Shown here: positions 1 to 10,960 of the stretch, one piece after another
How the letters are laid out: the number at the start of each line of letters is the position of its first letter
How positions within the stretch are numbered: the stretch's first letter is position 1
Origin: Clytia hemisphaerica
Taxonomy: Eukaryota > Cnidaria > Hydrozoa > Leptothecata > Clytiidae
Assembly: GCA_902728285.1 (NCBI GenBank)
Contig: CACVBU010000237.1
Span: 124,001-188,000, forward strand
Direction of reading: 5' to 3'
DNA length: 64,000 nt
Notes under the pieces: generated by a model
What the model was told of the DNA's origin: nothing
The model's database searches: none
The model's input: the letters and a program-made list of their open reading frames with translations, nothing else
Position numbers and translations under genes: made by a program

Positions 1-1070
1 GACTGGTATACGGACATAAGAAGTACTTAGAAAAATCCCTAATTAAAGAGTTGGGGAGGATTCAAGGATTGAACCTAAGATTGTTAAATTCAATTCTATA
101 ACTAGTGTATATGTATAAGAATTGCGAAGCGATCCAGGCAAGTCACTCGATTCGCAAGTTGCAAGCAAAATATTTATAGGGTCACACACTAGAAATTGCA
201 AGTTAAAATAGATTCATATCATAATCAATTCGTAAATGTAAACCCCGCGAAACCCCGACATCTGCTGAGGACCCTTCAGGAAGACCGAGCCTCTTTAGAG
301 ATACACTCAAACACTTCAGATGTACAGACTTACGACGTTTACTTTTACGGATTTGAGGAAAATTATATGATTTTTTCATGAATCGTTGTGAAAAGTTCAA
401 TAATCATTTGTCCGCCCTGAGCCTTGAGTATTTTTATTTCTTAGTTTTTGTTTTAGACTCGTTTTACTTCCGGTTTCGAACTCTTTGCGTAAAAAGTTCT
501 TCCTTTTATATACTTATTTCACAACTCAATCTTATATGTTCATTAATAATTTGGTGATGTGTGAACAAAGTTCAACCAGGTATAGCAGAATCAATAAGTT
601 ACTAATTTGAGTGATGTAATAAAAGTCAGCCAGAATTACTACTTACGTGTGAGGACCATTGGTTCCAATCAATCTAAACAATGAAATAATTCTTTAAATT
701 ATTTTCTCCGACAAATATGCCAGAATATACGAAATGCTAAAAAAACAAAAAACACAGAGGTTATGCTGGTGAACGGGTCTGTAATTTGAGGAATCTACTT
801 TAACTAAAATAAACCATATTATCAATGGTAAACAACCTTTTACATCAATAAACATGTTCCTACATACATATTTTTTAGTTTGACTGAAAATCAGCAATTC
901 TTTGAAAAAAAAAGTGGAATAATCGATAGGAATTAATAGCTGATATATTCAGGTTTTGCAGAATTTAAAAGACTTACTGTTTGCCTATATTTTTATCAGC
1001 TTTATCAATCTCACTGTCAGAGGAGTCTGAATGAAATTCATAGGGTATTAGATATATTCCTATGCATAGC
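1..1070. other. Gene-free AT-rich stretch
   Basis: No reading frame here has a recognisable domain or splice structure. The short open frames (under 70 codons) are of the size expected by chance in AT-rich DNA. I see no repeat or RNA gene. Confidence 0.5.
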
Positions 1071-3379
1071 CTACTAAAAATACGGCCATATATGTCACAT
1101 TTTTTTTCAAAAAATTAAGAGGCCTAAAAGATTTTACTATCGAATCGCACTGTAGCCCACTGTAGACTTGAAAACTATTTATACTTTCTCCTTAATTATA
1201 TTACCTATTCATTGACAGTTATAGATTTTCTATTGTTATAAAAGATTTATTAAAGAAATAGCTTCATTAAAAATTCATTACATACAAAGTAAATAAACAG
1301 ACAGGTACTTTACAATAAAACAATATGAAAGAAAAACCGAATATTTTGTGCGAGTGTGTGCACAAGAGGTTATCGTAGTTTGTTGTGTGAGATGTGTGGA
1401 GTGTAGTGTGTAGGAAGAAATTAAATGGGATATTTTTTTCAAATGGATATTTCATGGATTATAGATATACTAACTGACTTTTTCATTTCAGAAGGTTATT
1501 TATATGATTATATGAACATAAAATTATGGTTACCAAATGCTCTACTACAACGAAATGCAAGACTGGGTATTCTTGTAGGCCACAGGCCACGAGTCTACTG
1601 GTAAAGGATATCTACATTTCATTTTTCTTTGAGCAAACGTAAAGAGGAACTGATGAATAACAAATGGATTCACCCAATCGTGCTCACTGGACTCCAATAA
1701 AACATACAGTTTTATGTGAACACACAGTATTCTGAGTATAAATGATTGACACGAAATCGCAAGAGGGCTTCACTTTCACTCAACTGGGATTTAGGTTATT
1801 TAGACCCTGTTGTTCCAACAAAACATTCTAAAGGGCTACATACACTACACAATATATTGTCAGGCAATATATTGATGATATATTGCTGAATGTCGGCAAT
1901 ATATTGAAAGGTGTCTGCAATATATTGTCAGCTCGATTTGCAATATTCCAACAATAAAGGGGGATTGTTTACAGAAAGAAAATTTCTTTTTATAATAGAG
2001 TACCAGTTGTTTACTTCGTACATTACGGTCCGCAAACCATATTGTTGAATATTGTTCGTCAATATATTGTGTAGTCTAAGCAGCCCTTAAGGAGCTTGAC
2101 TGAGCTTGAAAATCGGTTTACCAACTACATACAATAACTTGTAAGCCCCTTGTAAGCATGCATCAAACAAAACTCACAAGAAGACTATTTAACAAGGAAT
2201 TCAAATCCAGAATCATTATTATATGTTAACTCGATTGACTTTAAACAAATCAAATCTCCATCAGAATTTACTTTTCAGATTTGAAGACACTGTCGTTCTG
2301 TGGCTTTTATACGGATTTACTTATGTTTTGGTTAGATGGAGTCACTAAATTTGTAGTAGTGCCAGTGATCGAACGATATTGTACTAAGAACGACAAAAGC
2401 TAGGTACATTCCTGTTGCAGAGTAAATGGAATTTAAGTTTATGAATATTTCTACCTATTTCTGTCTATATCTAATCGTATTTTTGCTTTGTGGACTTATG
2501 AGAGATCAAAACCTCCTGTATGTACTTTGATGATTCACACCCTTGAACGCCACTAGCCCATCACGAGCTGCTATCGTAAATAATCAGCAGTTGTAATTGT
2601 TGGCTACAATTTGGCTTTTAAAGTACGTTTTCAAAAGTGACCCAATCGAACGTCGCTTTTCTCAGTATCGTCAAATGAACGGTGGTAAATTTTTGGTGCG
2701 TGAAATGATATTACTTTGGAGCATTTCAGCATAGCATTTCAAGCTTAAAAATCAAAGAGGGTGCTAACTTCTTGGAGGATGATATAAAGTGATTACACGT
2801 ATGAAATTTATGCTGATGAGGCTGTGAAGCTATGAAGTAGTAACCGTAGTAGTTCTGGTTTGCTTTTGCAGAGAAAAAGTGTTTGAAATACTTTTGGAGT
2901 CTGCAGGATCTGTGCCAAAGAGTGATGATGTCTTCATTTTAATGTACAGTAGTATGGTTCAATGTGATGTTATAGTTCCACTTTTGATTTAAATTCAGGT
3001 TTGACTTTGGCTCCCAAAAGCCAGTTAAAAATAATCATGGAAGACTCATAATTCATCATTTTAAAGCTAAAAGAGTTCACAATAACTTGTCTTGCAGCCT
3101 CTCGAACACTCTCGTTTTTAAACATAATATTTTCATTCTCCGGTATTTATGTTAATTATTCTGTATTGTTTGTTGGATATTTTGTTTACTGTATTTTTCT
3201 TTGTGTATTATAACAGAAGAAAAAAAATCAAAATATTAAAGAAATATGGTCTACAAGCTTGTAAAAACAAGCCAAAACCCTGTGCCTTTCCAGCAAATAC
3301 GACCAAGATTATAATAGTCATAGTAATAAAGCAACAAATATTAGGCCTCTTAATTTATATATGGCCGTATTTTTAGTAG
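1071..3379. mobile_element. Inverted-repeat-bounded element with CACTA-like ends
   Basis: The 23 bp at 1071-1093 (CTACTAAAAATACGGCC...) recur inverted at 3357-3379, and a second block, AATTAAGAGGCCTAA, follows inside both copies. Read inward, the right copy begins CACTACTAAAAATACGG, which has the CACTA signature; the left copy has GCCTACTA, so its outer two bases have changed. Weaker inverted similarity continues outside the blocks. I found no matching 3-bp target duplication and no transposase inside, so this would be a non-autonomous or decayed element. The interior (2.1-3.3 kb) has no supported gene. Confidence 0.4.
1832..2087. mobile_element. MITE rich in CAATATATTG
   Basis: AGGGCT at the left and AGCCCT at the right are the tips of imperfect terminal inverted repeats of about 30 bp that share ACTACACAATATATTG. 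TAA flanks both sides, consistent with a 3-bp duplication or a mutated TTAA. The interior repeats CAATATATTG several times. It has no coding capacity and sits inside the larger inverted-repeat element. Confidence 0.5.
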
Positions 3380-3412
3380 TGTACTGTAATGTACTATGCC
3401 AGTATATCCTAT

Positions 3413-3964
3413 TCAAAGATCCTCTTTATACTTTTTTATGGTGAAATCAATATCTGTACCAGGTATCTTTCTAATAACATCTCCATTTTTGTACACAAGT
3501 TTAAAGTCATTCTTACTCTTCCCTTCTAGAGCTTTCTATTATATCTTTGAAACTTTTCAAAAATAGCTGTTTTCAGCTGATATGCATCCCAGTCCACTTT
3601 GACAATGACTGGAAGTCTTGTCGATCTCACTTGCTTTACATTGTCATCATCATCCAGGCATGTACATTCATCAACTTCTCTTCCATCCAACTTATTCTTC
3701 TTTGGCATTGACATTTTCACTTTCTTTCAATACTTTCTTTCGTTTTTGGTTATCGTTAATCCAGGTCTCGTAAGGCATCGGGGTCTTTGGTGGTTCAGCA
3801 GATGCATTTTTTAGACCACACTCATGACAACATTTTCCAATGAGAGTAGTAGAACAATGGAAACAGGAATTTGGCATATTAATTTTATTCAATCTAAAAG
3901 ATACCGTCAACTGCTCTAACTTGGGACTATCTGACAAAACACGGGACGGCAATTCGACCACCAT
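3413..3964 (-). pseudogene. Broken transposon-type gene: zinc motif plus ubiquitin-like segment
   Basis: Three consecutive minus-strand frames form one coherent protein. The first (from the ATG at 3964) has a CxxC...CCxxC zinc-like motif (CFHCSTTLIGKCCHECG). After a +1 shift near 3700 comes an acidic CTCLDDDD segment and VRSTRLPVIVKV, followed after another shift near 3535 by LVYKNGDVIRKIPGTD and a stop at 3413. This order resembles proteins I recall only as uncharacterised, transposon-associated genes with a ubiquitin-like fold in invertebrates; that link is by pattern memory. Two frame changes make it a pseudogene. No intron explains the shifts. Confidence 0.45.
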
Positions 3965-4153
3965 TTTACCGAACCTCCAAAGTCATTTGATCTGAGTTAA
4001 TGAACAGCATATAAAAAAATACACAATTTCTATTTCGCAGCGAGTAGGTTTTTAAATCGAAATGTAAAAAAATCCGTAGTGGATCCGCCATTCCTCCAAG
4101 AAGACCCCTCACACAGGTGCACCACTAGGAGGTGCACCGTCGTCTAGGTGCAG

Positions 4154-4211
4154 GTTAGGGATGAGCACCAGTCTGGCTTCGCCAGCCTGGTGCTTATCGC
4201 TTATCCCTAAC
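4154..4211. other. Long hairpin capped by a TTCG tetraloop
   Basis: GTTAGGGAT...GAGCACCAGTCTGGC is followed by TTCG and then by a right arm reading GCCAGCCTGGTGC...ATCCCTAAC. The arms pair over more than 20 bp with one asymmetric bulge on the right. The UUCG cap would make a very stable RNA hairpin. The surrounding 4.09-4.27 kb is more GC-rich than its neighbours. No gene is attached; a MITE remnant or a structured transcript are both possible. Confidence 0.5.
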
Positions 4212-4324
4212 AAAACGATGCACTCGCCTAAAATTTTCCCCACGCGGGCTCGTGAGAAAACCACGTCAAAAACCACGACTTTTGTCTTATTCAATGATTT
4301 TTACCGCAATTATTATTTTAAGGT

Positions 4325-4835
4325 ATTGAATATTATCAAAAGTATCAAATCCTATCAGACGTCTCAAATTTTATCAAAAAGTTCCGGATTTTTTCAAAGT
4401 GTTCCATTTATGATAAGTATCGGAAGGATCGAATCTTTTCAAAAAGCATCGAATCTTATCAAAAGCGTGGAATCTTATCAAAAGCATTGAATCTTATCAA
4501 AAAGCGTTGAATCTTATCAAAAGGCGTTGCATCTCACTCATAAAAAATCGTAGAATCTTATCAAAAAGCGTCGAATCTTATCAAAAAGCGTCAAATTTTA
4601 TCAAAAACCCTTGAATCTTATCAAAAAGTGTTGAATCTTATCAAAAGTATTGGTTTTTTTTTTATTAAAAATCTTCGATTTTATGAAAATGATCGATATC
4701 AAAAGTATTGGATTTTATCAAAAGCTTCGAATTTTATCAAAAGTACCAAATCTCATCAAAACTATCGAATTTTATCGAAAGTGTCAATTGTTATCAACAT
4801 TATCACATCTTATCTACAGTATAGAGTTTTATGAA
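4325..4835. repeat. Degenerate short tandem repeat (ATCTTATCAAAA)
   Basis: A motif close to TCGAATCTTATCAAAAAG repeats with a period of about 18-24 bp more than 20 times, with increasing divergence towards the right. The open frames across it (for example at 4161-4490 and 4628-4834) simply read the repeat and should not be taken as genes. Confidence 0.8.
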
Positions 4836-7800
4836 CCCTGGTAAATTTTATCATAAAGTCAGAAAATCAGAAAAAACTGATGATGAAATCTCCAGAAAAT
4901 GCCGAAAACTCAATGATGAAATCTCCAGAAAATGCCGAAAAACCAGTTTTTCGGTATATTTCCGGCATTTTCGGCCGGAATTGAATTATTTTCGAAAATC
5001 GGTCTCCTTCCCAATTTAGCTACTGACAAAATTTCATGAAAAAATATAAAGTACAGCTCAAGAAATTCAAGAAATACCGTTTTTCCGGCGAAAATCGGCT
5101 GTTCCGGCGATTTTTAGAAAGTTCCGGCTTCAAAAATCAATTTTATTGAAAATTGAAACATGCTTAAATGGTGGGCATTGCTATTGATAATGTTTTTGAA
5201 TGAAAAAACAACCAATTATATGGAAAAAATCTTGAGAAAATGCCAAAAAAACGGTTTTTCCGGCATATTTCCGGGCTCCGTCACATTTTGGGCATTACCA
5301 TTTTGCATCATTGTGCCAAAAATCAGAAAAACTAATGAGCCAATCTCGAAAAAAGCAGGTAACAGACGGACGGACGAACGGACGGACGGACAAAGGGTTA
5401 ATTTATAGGACCTCCAGGTAGGTCCAAAAAACCTTGAACCTGTTGTCTTGGTGCCGAACCCCTTAAATTGGGCCCAAAATGTTCCAAAATTGACCAATAA
5501 CTCCCAAAATGGGGTTCAGCCAGTTGTTTCCAATTTCAAAAGCCCCTTCCAGAACTTTAAAAAAAGATTTATGATTTTCTGTTTGTTATTTGAGAAAATC
5601 AGACGAAAATCAAATATAAAACGTAGAATATCAAACCAACTTCAACTTAATACCACCGTGAAGTTGGGTCACCGTAACTTTCATCAGTGACGGGAAACTT
5701 CCATAGCCATCAAATGACTGACCAATCAAAGCAGCAAATTTCAAAACAAATGAATTACGCAGCTCCGCTTAAAGGTCTTCTCTACCATTTTTGTTTTGAT
5801 TTAACTTTGTCTTTTAATAACCAGTCAGGTCATTCATTTGAGGGCTATGCATGTCAGCCTCCACTGATGCAAGCTACCCGATCTCATGGTAGTCAACTGG
5901 GTTGTATAAATAAAGCGATTGATATTAGCGTGACAAGTTACAGAAAAACTAAAAAACTAAAAAAAAAAAAAAAACTTTTTGTTTTAGAGTTCCTATTTTT
6001 CGAAGAACAGTGTGTCCCTCTTTGTGGTTGGCAAACAATATCATCAACCAGGATGCGTCCTTTCTTATTTCCAAACCTTATTAACAAAGCTCCCAACCTA
6101 CCAGTCAACTGGTGCCCCTACAAGTCAAGGGATCCCAGGAATCATAAGTTAAGTCTCAGGGTACAAATACCCCTAAAGAAGAAGGCCCTATATTGTGATT
6201 CCCAAGGTAAATCAAGGCAAGAATAATAAAAATGAACATCACAGGTACACCCCTGGATGAAAGTCACAGAAATATATATGCGGAAAAATTTGCCAAAAAT
6301 AGGGAATTTTGATGCCCCAGACCCTTCTTGTGTTTGCCCCAGACCCTTCTTGTGTTTTCTCAGCTTTCAAAAGTAATTAAATGTAACATACCCAATTATG
6401 AAATTATAAACAAAGCAAGCAAGAGGTCTATTATTAAACTGCCATGACAAACTGACATGCAAGAGTGTATAAAATGACCACCATAATTAGGTATAAACAA
6501 CTTCTAAGAAAATGGCAGTTGAGTGAAAACACGAGGCACAACAAAACGAAAGTGGCTAGCACGGGACTCGATAACCCTACAACAAATAACGGGATAAAAA
6601 TAAAAACTTAAAAGTAAACGAGATAAAGTCTCTACAGTGAAGTTCGTGTGTGCCTATGGAGCCTCAACGGGGAAGTTCAGCGCGCAAATTCTGAACCAGA
6701 TCCCAACGGTCGGCTAGAAGATTTTTTTGTGTACTTTTTTATTGTTTTGCGTAGTTTTTATTTTTTCTACATAGTTTTTTATTTTTTTTGCATACTTTTT
6801 ATTTTTTTGCGTATTTTTTTAACCTGTGTATCGAAAAATAGTATTTGTGCAGTTCTCGGCCACCGTACTGGGTAGAAGAAAAATTATCCATTTTTGGCTA
6901 TACCACCACGGTAATAAATAATATGATGTCCACGGGTTTCGAATTAGCATTTTGCTTAGATTCTATGTAAATTTTTTCGGGTGCGAGATTGAATTCGAAA
7001 CCCGTGTATGGTGCGGGTGGTCACTATAAATAGATTTGGCGGACAACAGATTTTTAGGTTCAAAATCGGATTGAAAAAAATAGAAAGTACACCGCCCTCT
7101 AATACAGTGTGCCCGGAAAAAAGAAGACAAAAATTTATATAAAATAAAATCCTCAAAAACGTCTCCCTTAAGTATGGGATTTTACTACAGCACAGATTGT
7201 TTAAAAGATATCCAATTCCCGAGGCAATTCAATTATTTTTTGACAAGAAAAAGCAATGATATACCTCATTATAGTACGGTCTAATTCTTTAAAAATTGTG
7301 CACAAAAGCGTACAAGCATAAGACAATTGTAGTTCAGGGGTCAAAAATGGATTTAAAACTCAGACCCGAAAAATTGGCACCTGTTTGTTCAGGTCAAAAT
7401 TTGTGAAAAGACGTTTTGCTACATTTGAGATTGTTGCTCAACTTTCAGTAGAAAATTTAAAAAGGATCTTGACTTTAAAAAATGTAAAAAACATTTAATT
7501 ATTGATACAAAACTATACAGACATAAGGCAGAAATTTTTCATTCAAATAAATTCTGCAAGATGAGTTTGTGACAGAACACTGTAAAATGGAGTACCGACT
7601 TTGGTATATAATAATGACTTTAATTAGAGCCCTCTGGATATCCTCTTTTATAAAGATGCTTATCCCCTGAATATCGTACATTTTAATTTATTGTTAATTA
7701 ATTTACCCCCTAGATATCTGCTCTCCTTTAGATAACTAACCCCCTGGATATCTACTTTTGGACAAATATCATTAACCACCTGGATGTCCGATATCCTCCA

Positions 7801-7956
7801 CCGGGAAGGGGGCACGGACTATTTCTGGAAGAGCCCAATGCATAATGGACCAAATGATAAATATAGAATGGAAATAGAAAAGGAAATAAAATAAATTCCA
7901 AAGATTACAATTGACTTACTGAGATTTGATAATTAGATACCAATTTAGCCTTTTTA
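4836..7956. other. Gene-poor stretch with scattered low-complexity repeats
   Basis: It contains degenerate TTCCGGC repeats (4.9-5.3 kb), a GGAC/GGACGAAC microsatellite at about 5360-5390, two adjacent copies of GCCCCAGACCCTTCTTGTGT (6312-6360), T-rich runs (6.72-6.83 kb) and a 15-bp inverted pair CACGGGTTTCGAATT at 6931 and 6991. The 179-codon open frame at 5687-6226 begins in a dispersed repeat, runs through a poly-A tract and has no domain I recognise. Confidence 0.5.
5649..5765. repeat. Dispersed repeat shared with 29446-29562
   Basis: The two stretches share a series of matching words in the same order and direction (TTGGGT.AC, GGGAAACTT.CATAGCCAT, AAATG.CT.ACTGACCAA, AAATTTCAAAA). The second copy lies inside the inverted-repeat element at 29385-30153, so this copy is probably a fragment of the same family. 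Confidence 0.5.
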
Positions 7957-8882
7957 CTACTGTTGGGATGATATACGTGTCGACTCTAAAAAGTCATTAT
8001 CGTCATCATCATCAAAACCACATGCATCAGTGTTATCCTTATCACCAATGGTAATCACTTCATGTCTCTTGTCAAGTGGTGCTTTCTTTAAAAATTTGTT
8101 TTTCAGTATAATATAGATATTTTTACTGTCTTTTCCAAGGTAGCTTCTTAGTCCCATTGAGTCATATTTAAAAGAAGAGGTGGTGATATGTCTCTTGTAC
8201 ATACTATTCCTTCCCTCACGTTTGAGGAAAATGAAATCTCCAATCATCTTTGGTGACGATTTGGTACATTTGCAAACCAGATCAATAATGTTTTGCTTAA
8301 CCTACTTTGAATCACAATCCTCATAAATCACTTTTGCACCACTAGCTACAACATCCATGTCCGTTTCAACCAGAACTATGTTTCTAATTCAACAACACCA
8401 TCAAAACAGGTGACTTCATAGTCGTACCTTTTCCTAGTCCTTTTTTGTCATTTTTTTTACCTATTGTTATTCCGGGGGGGGTACTAGGGCAAGATGGGTT
8501 ATGGGGATGCTCCGCTGGTCAGGGTACCTTTTTTAACCTCAACAAGTCCCAGGTAGGGTCGCAAAAATACCAAAATAGAAAAATCAGTCCCTCGTAGGGT
8601 GCCTATTTTTGGAAAATTTGGGGAAAAAGTAGAAAATTTGAGAACATTTTGGAATTTTAGTCCCATTCAGGGTCACTTTTTCGCAAATTTCGAGTCCCAT
8701 GTAGGGTTCATTTTTCGAAGCTCAGCGGAGCACCCCCGTCGGTCGACAAGGGTAGTACCCCCCCCTGGGTTGTTATTATAAACATTGAATGGGTTGTAAG
8801 AATTTCCTTTTGTTGGCTGTTCAAATCCTATGGAACAACCAGGTTCATCATTTATCAAATTTCGAATCTTTTTACTTGTCAT
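7957..8882 (-). pseudogene. Decayed transposon-type gene interrupted by a hAT MITE
   Basis: Minus-strand coding segments line up around the MITE at 8472-8769. The first segment starts at the ATG at 8882 and ends FNVYNN where the MITE enters. Beyond the insertion the frame ends at a possible donor (AATAG|gtaaaa), then YDYEVTCFDGVVELE, a stop and a frame change, VETDMDVVASGAKVIYED, a second stop, and finally a clean frame from about 8310 to 7957 ending in an acidic tail (FDDDDDNDF). I do not recognise the family with confidence; the segment DFIFLKREGR...SYLGKD resembles proteins associated with the 3.4-4.0 kb pseudogene family. Stops and insertion make it non-functional. Confidence 0.45.
8472..8769. 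mobile_element. hAT-type MITE with 8-bp duplication TTGTTATT
   Basis: TTGTTATT occurs at 8464-8471 and 8770-8777, directly outside ends that read CCGGGGGGGGTACTA and TAGTACCCCCCCCTGGG. Subterminal inverted matches continue (GCTCCGCTG and CAGCGGAGC). An 8-bp duplication and G-rich ends suit hAT elements. It is 298 bp, has no coding capacity, and interrupts a minus-strand coding remnant. Confidence 0.8.
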
Positions 8883-9110
8883 TTTTCTTTTTTATAGCTA
8901 AAAGTAGATTTAAGAAACTTTTTGTTAATTCATAAGTTATTTTTTTAACTAGAGGGTTTATGTAAATAAAGAAAAATTTAAATAAAATTACTTTTTTACA
9001 ATAGGGATGATATAGGTGCTGGGAAGATAGTGTCTTGAAAAAAGTAAGGAACCAAATATTCATTGTCAATAGAGGTATTTTAAAACAAATTATTCAAAAG
9101 TCTATACACT

Positions 9111-9777
9111 CAGTGGCGTTGTGGGAAAATTTTTCTGGAGGGGCCAAAGTCAATTTTTTTTAAATGGCGTCCCTCCCCAATTTTCCAAAGTGGTGCCCCA
9201 CCCACCATTTTCTAAACTTTTACTAAATTCATTTGCCTAGGCTTAATGAGGAAGGAAATATTTATTGGAGAGGAGTAGATTTATCTTTGATGAATGTAAA
9301 AGGGAAAAACAGGCCCCACCATGGTTGGCGCCGACTAGAAAATCTTTTTAATCAACTGCCAAGATACCCTAAATCACTAAATAAACATAGACAAATTTGA
9401 CACTTGTGCTAGAGTGAAAATAAAGTTAAAGGAACAATGTGTTATGCGAGCGAAGCGAGCGAAAAAATTGATGTTTTATGATTCCAATATTGTTGTCAGC
9501 ATATTGGGCTTAGGGCGCAGTTAGATTTTAATTTAATAATGCTATATTGTACACATAAAAACCAATTAACTGTATTGCGAGTGAAGCGAGCGAAAAAAAT
9601 TGCAAGTATTTTAAAATTATCTCAGTAAAATTGGTCCTGGGCGCAATTTAAGGCGCATAAAGTATGATTTTTAAGATTGGGGCGTTTAAAAAATCTCTTT
9701 TGGCGCCCCTTGCTCTTCGGGGCCCCTTCAAAAAAGCTCCGCTGGGGGGGCCATGGCCCCCTGCCACAACGCCACTG
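9111..9777. mobile_element. hAT-type MITE with 8-bp duplication TATACACT
   Basis: The ends are a perfect 14-bp inverted repeat, CAGTGGCGTTGTGG. The 8-bp TATACACT lies at 9103-9110 and 9778-9785. CAGTGGCG ends and 8-bp duplications are characteristic of hAT elements. Inside, GCGAGCGAAGCGAGCGAAAA and a close variant occur at about 9446 and 9578. No transposase is present in these 667 bp, so it is non-autonomous. The exact duplication indicates a fairly recent insertion. Confidence 0.9.
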
Positions 9778-9834
9778 TATACACTCCTGTGCTTTAATTG
9801 TAGGGGGGGTCAAATAAACATATACTCTTAGGTG

Positions 9835-10094
9835 CCAAACGAACGGGGGGAGGTTGGAAAAATTTTCAACTTTTAATGAACGGGGGGGGGTTGGAAATAT
9901 TACTTCTGAAAACCCCAAAACATGGTAAATATAGGCAAAAATCAGGCTGTTTTGAGCAAAATAAGGGACCTTCCCTTTGACAGTTGAAAATATTTCAAAA
10001 ATTGATAAACGAGGGGGGTCCTAATAAGGTCCGGGGGTTGGAAAAAAATCGAAAAATTAACAAGCGAGGGACCCGTTTATTTGGCACCTAAGAG
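9835..10094. mobile_element. TA-flanked MITE (mariner-like size and target)
   Basis: CTCTTAGGTGCCAAA at the left is matched by TTTGGCACCTAAGAG at the right, and TA flanks both ends (9833-9834 and 10095-10096). The interior is G-rich (GAACGGGGGGAGGTTGG and variants). It is 260 bp and non-coding. TA targets are typical of Tc1/mariner elements, but no transposase supports that here. Confidence 0.75.
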
Positions 10095-10099
10095 TAGGT

Positions 10100-10464
10100 G
10101 GTACTCAAGGAAAATAACCATAAAATGGGGGGCTTTAAGGTATATCATAACCTTCATTGACACCTTTTCTTTTTTGGCTCATAACTTCAGAAGAACAAAA
10201 AATGATTAGATAAAAAAAGTAATTATAAGTTTTCTGAACTGAAGCCGGTGAAATTATCTATATTTTGTATTCTGTACATTTGTACAGGTTGGTACTATTT
10301 TCAATTTAATTAGAAATACTAAGCACAGAAGAGTACTCACAAGAAAATAAATGTGTAATGTTTGATATAAAGAATTCCGAAGAATCACAAAACTTTCTAA
10401 ACTTCAAAGTTTGCAAACCCTAAGCAGTCTGAAAACCATGTCAGTAACAGGAAGTCCATCATAT
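10100..10464. other. No gene seen
   Basis: AT-rich DNA between a MITE and a minus-strand transposon remnant. I see no repeat or coding signal. Confidence 0.5.
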
Positions 10465-10960
10465 TCACTGGAAAAAAACTTTTGAACTCATTTGTTCAGA
10501 ATAAGATTCAAAACTTTGGTTTTCAAGCAAGGGAAGATAAATGTCAATACCAAAGTTTCCATCATCCCATTCTAGATTAATCTCTGTAATTGCATCTTTC
10601 ACAGAATCTGGCATTTCAACATCTTCGATCTCAACCAATTCATCATCCATGTACTCTAAAGATGATGCCATTAAATCAACACCATACATCTCAATATCCT
10701 CATCTTCTAGGTTATCTAAGTATGTGGCTACTCCTGCTTGATGATGATTGTTCTTATTCATCATAGCTTTTGTGAAGATCTGATAGGGTGATTTATTCCT
10801 TTCACTTGATTTATTCCATCTTTCAGAAAACCCGGTCCAGAGAGGATTGAATCATTGGTAAATAAACCTTATGAATACAATATATGTCTATGTTGTTACA
10901 TCTGTCTAATAGTTCTTGTTCTTCCAGAAAATGGAACAAAGTAATATAATGGTTCAAAAC
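10465..10960 (-). pseudogene. C-terminal fragment of an integrase-core transposon protein
   Basis: On the minus strand, LFHFLEEQELLDR...IDIYCIHKVYLP..QSSLD is followed, after a one-base frame change near 10830, by FSERWN.SSERNKSPYQIF and an acidic tail ending at 10465. The layout (LF..LE..LD, CIH.VYLP, then WN...SPYQ and an acidic C-terminus) matches the C-terminal part of the integrase-core proteins of animal transposons that I recall. Only this end is visible; the catalytic residues are missing, and in-frame stops lie upstream. The 99-residue acidic frame on its own would look like a hypothetical gene. Confidence 0.5.

Noticed and set aside
5687..6226. 179-codon open frame
   Set aside because: It starts within a dispersed repeat, crosses a poly-A run and has no domain, so chance is the simpler explanation.
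10465..10764. Separate acidic hypothetical gene
   Set aside because: The frame continues upstream into an integrase-type C-terminus, so it is the tail of a transposon protein rather than an independent gene.
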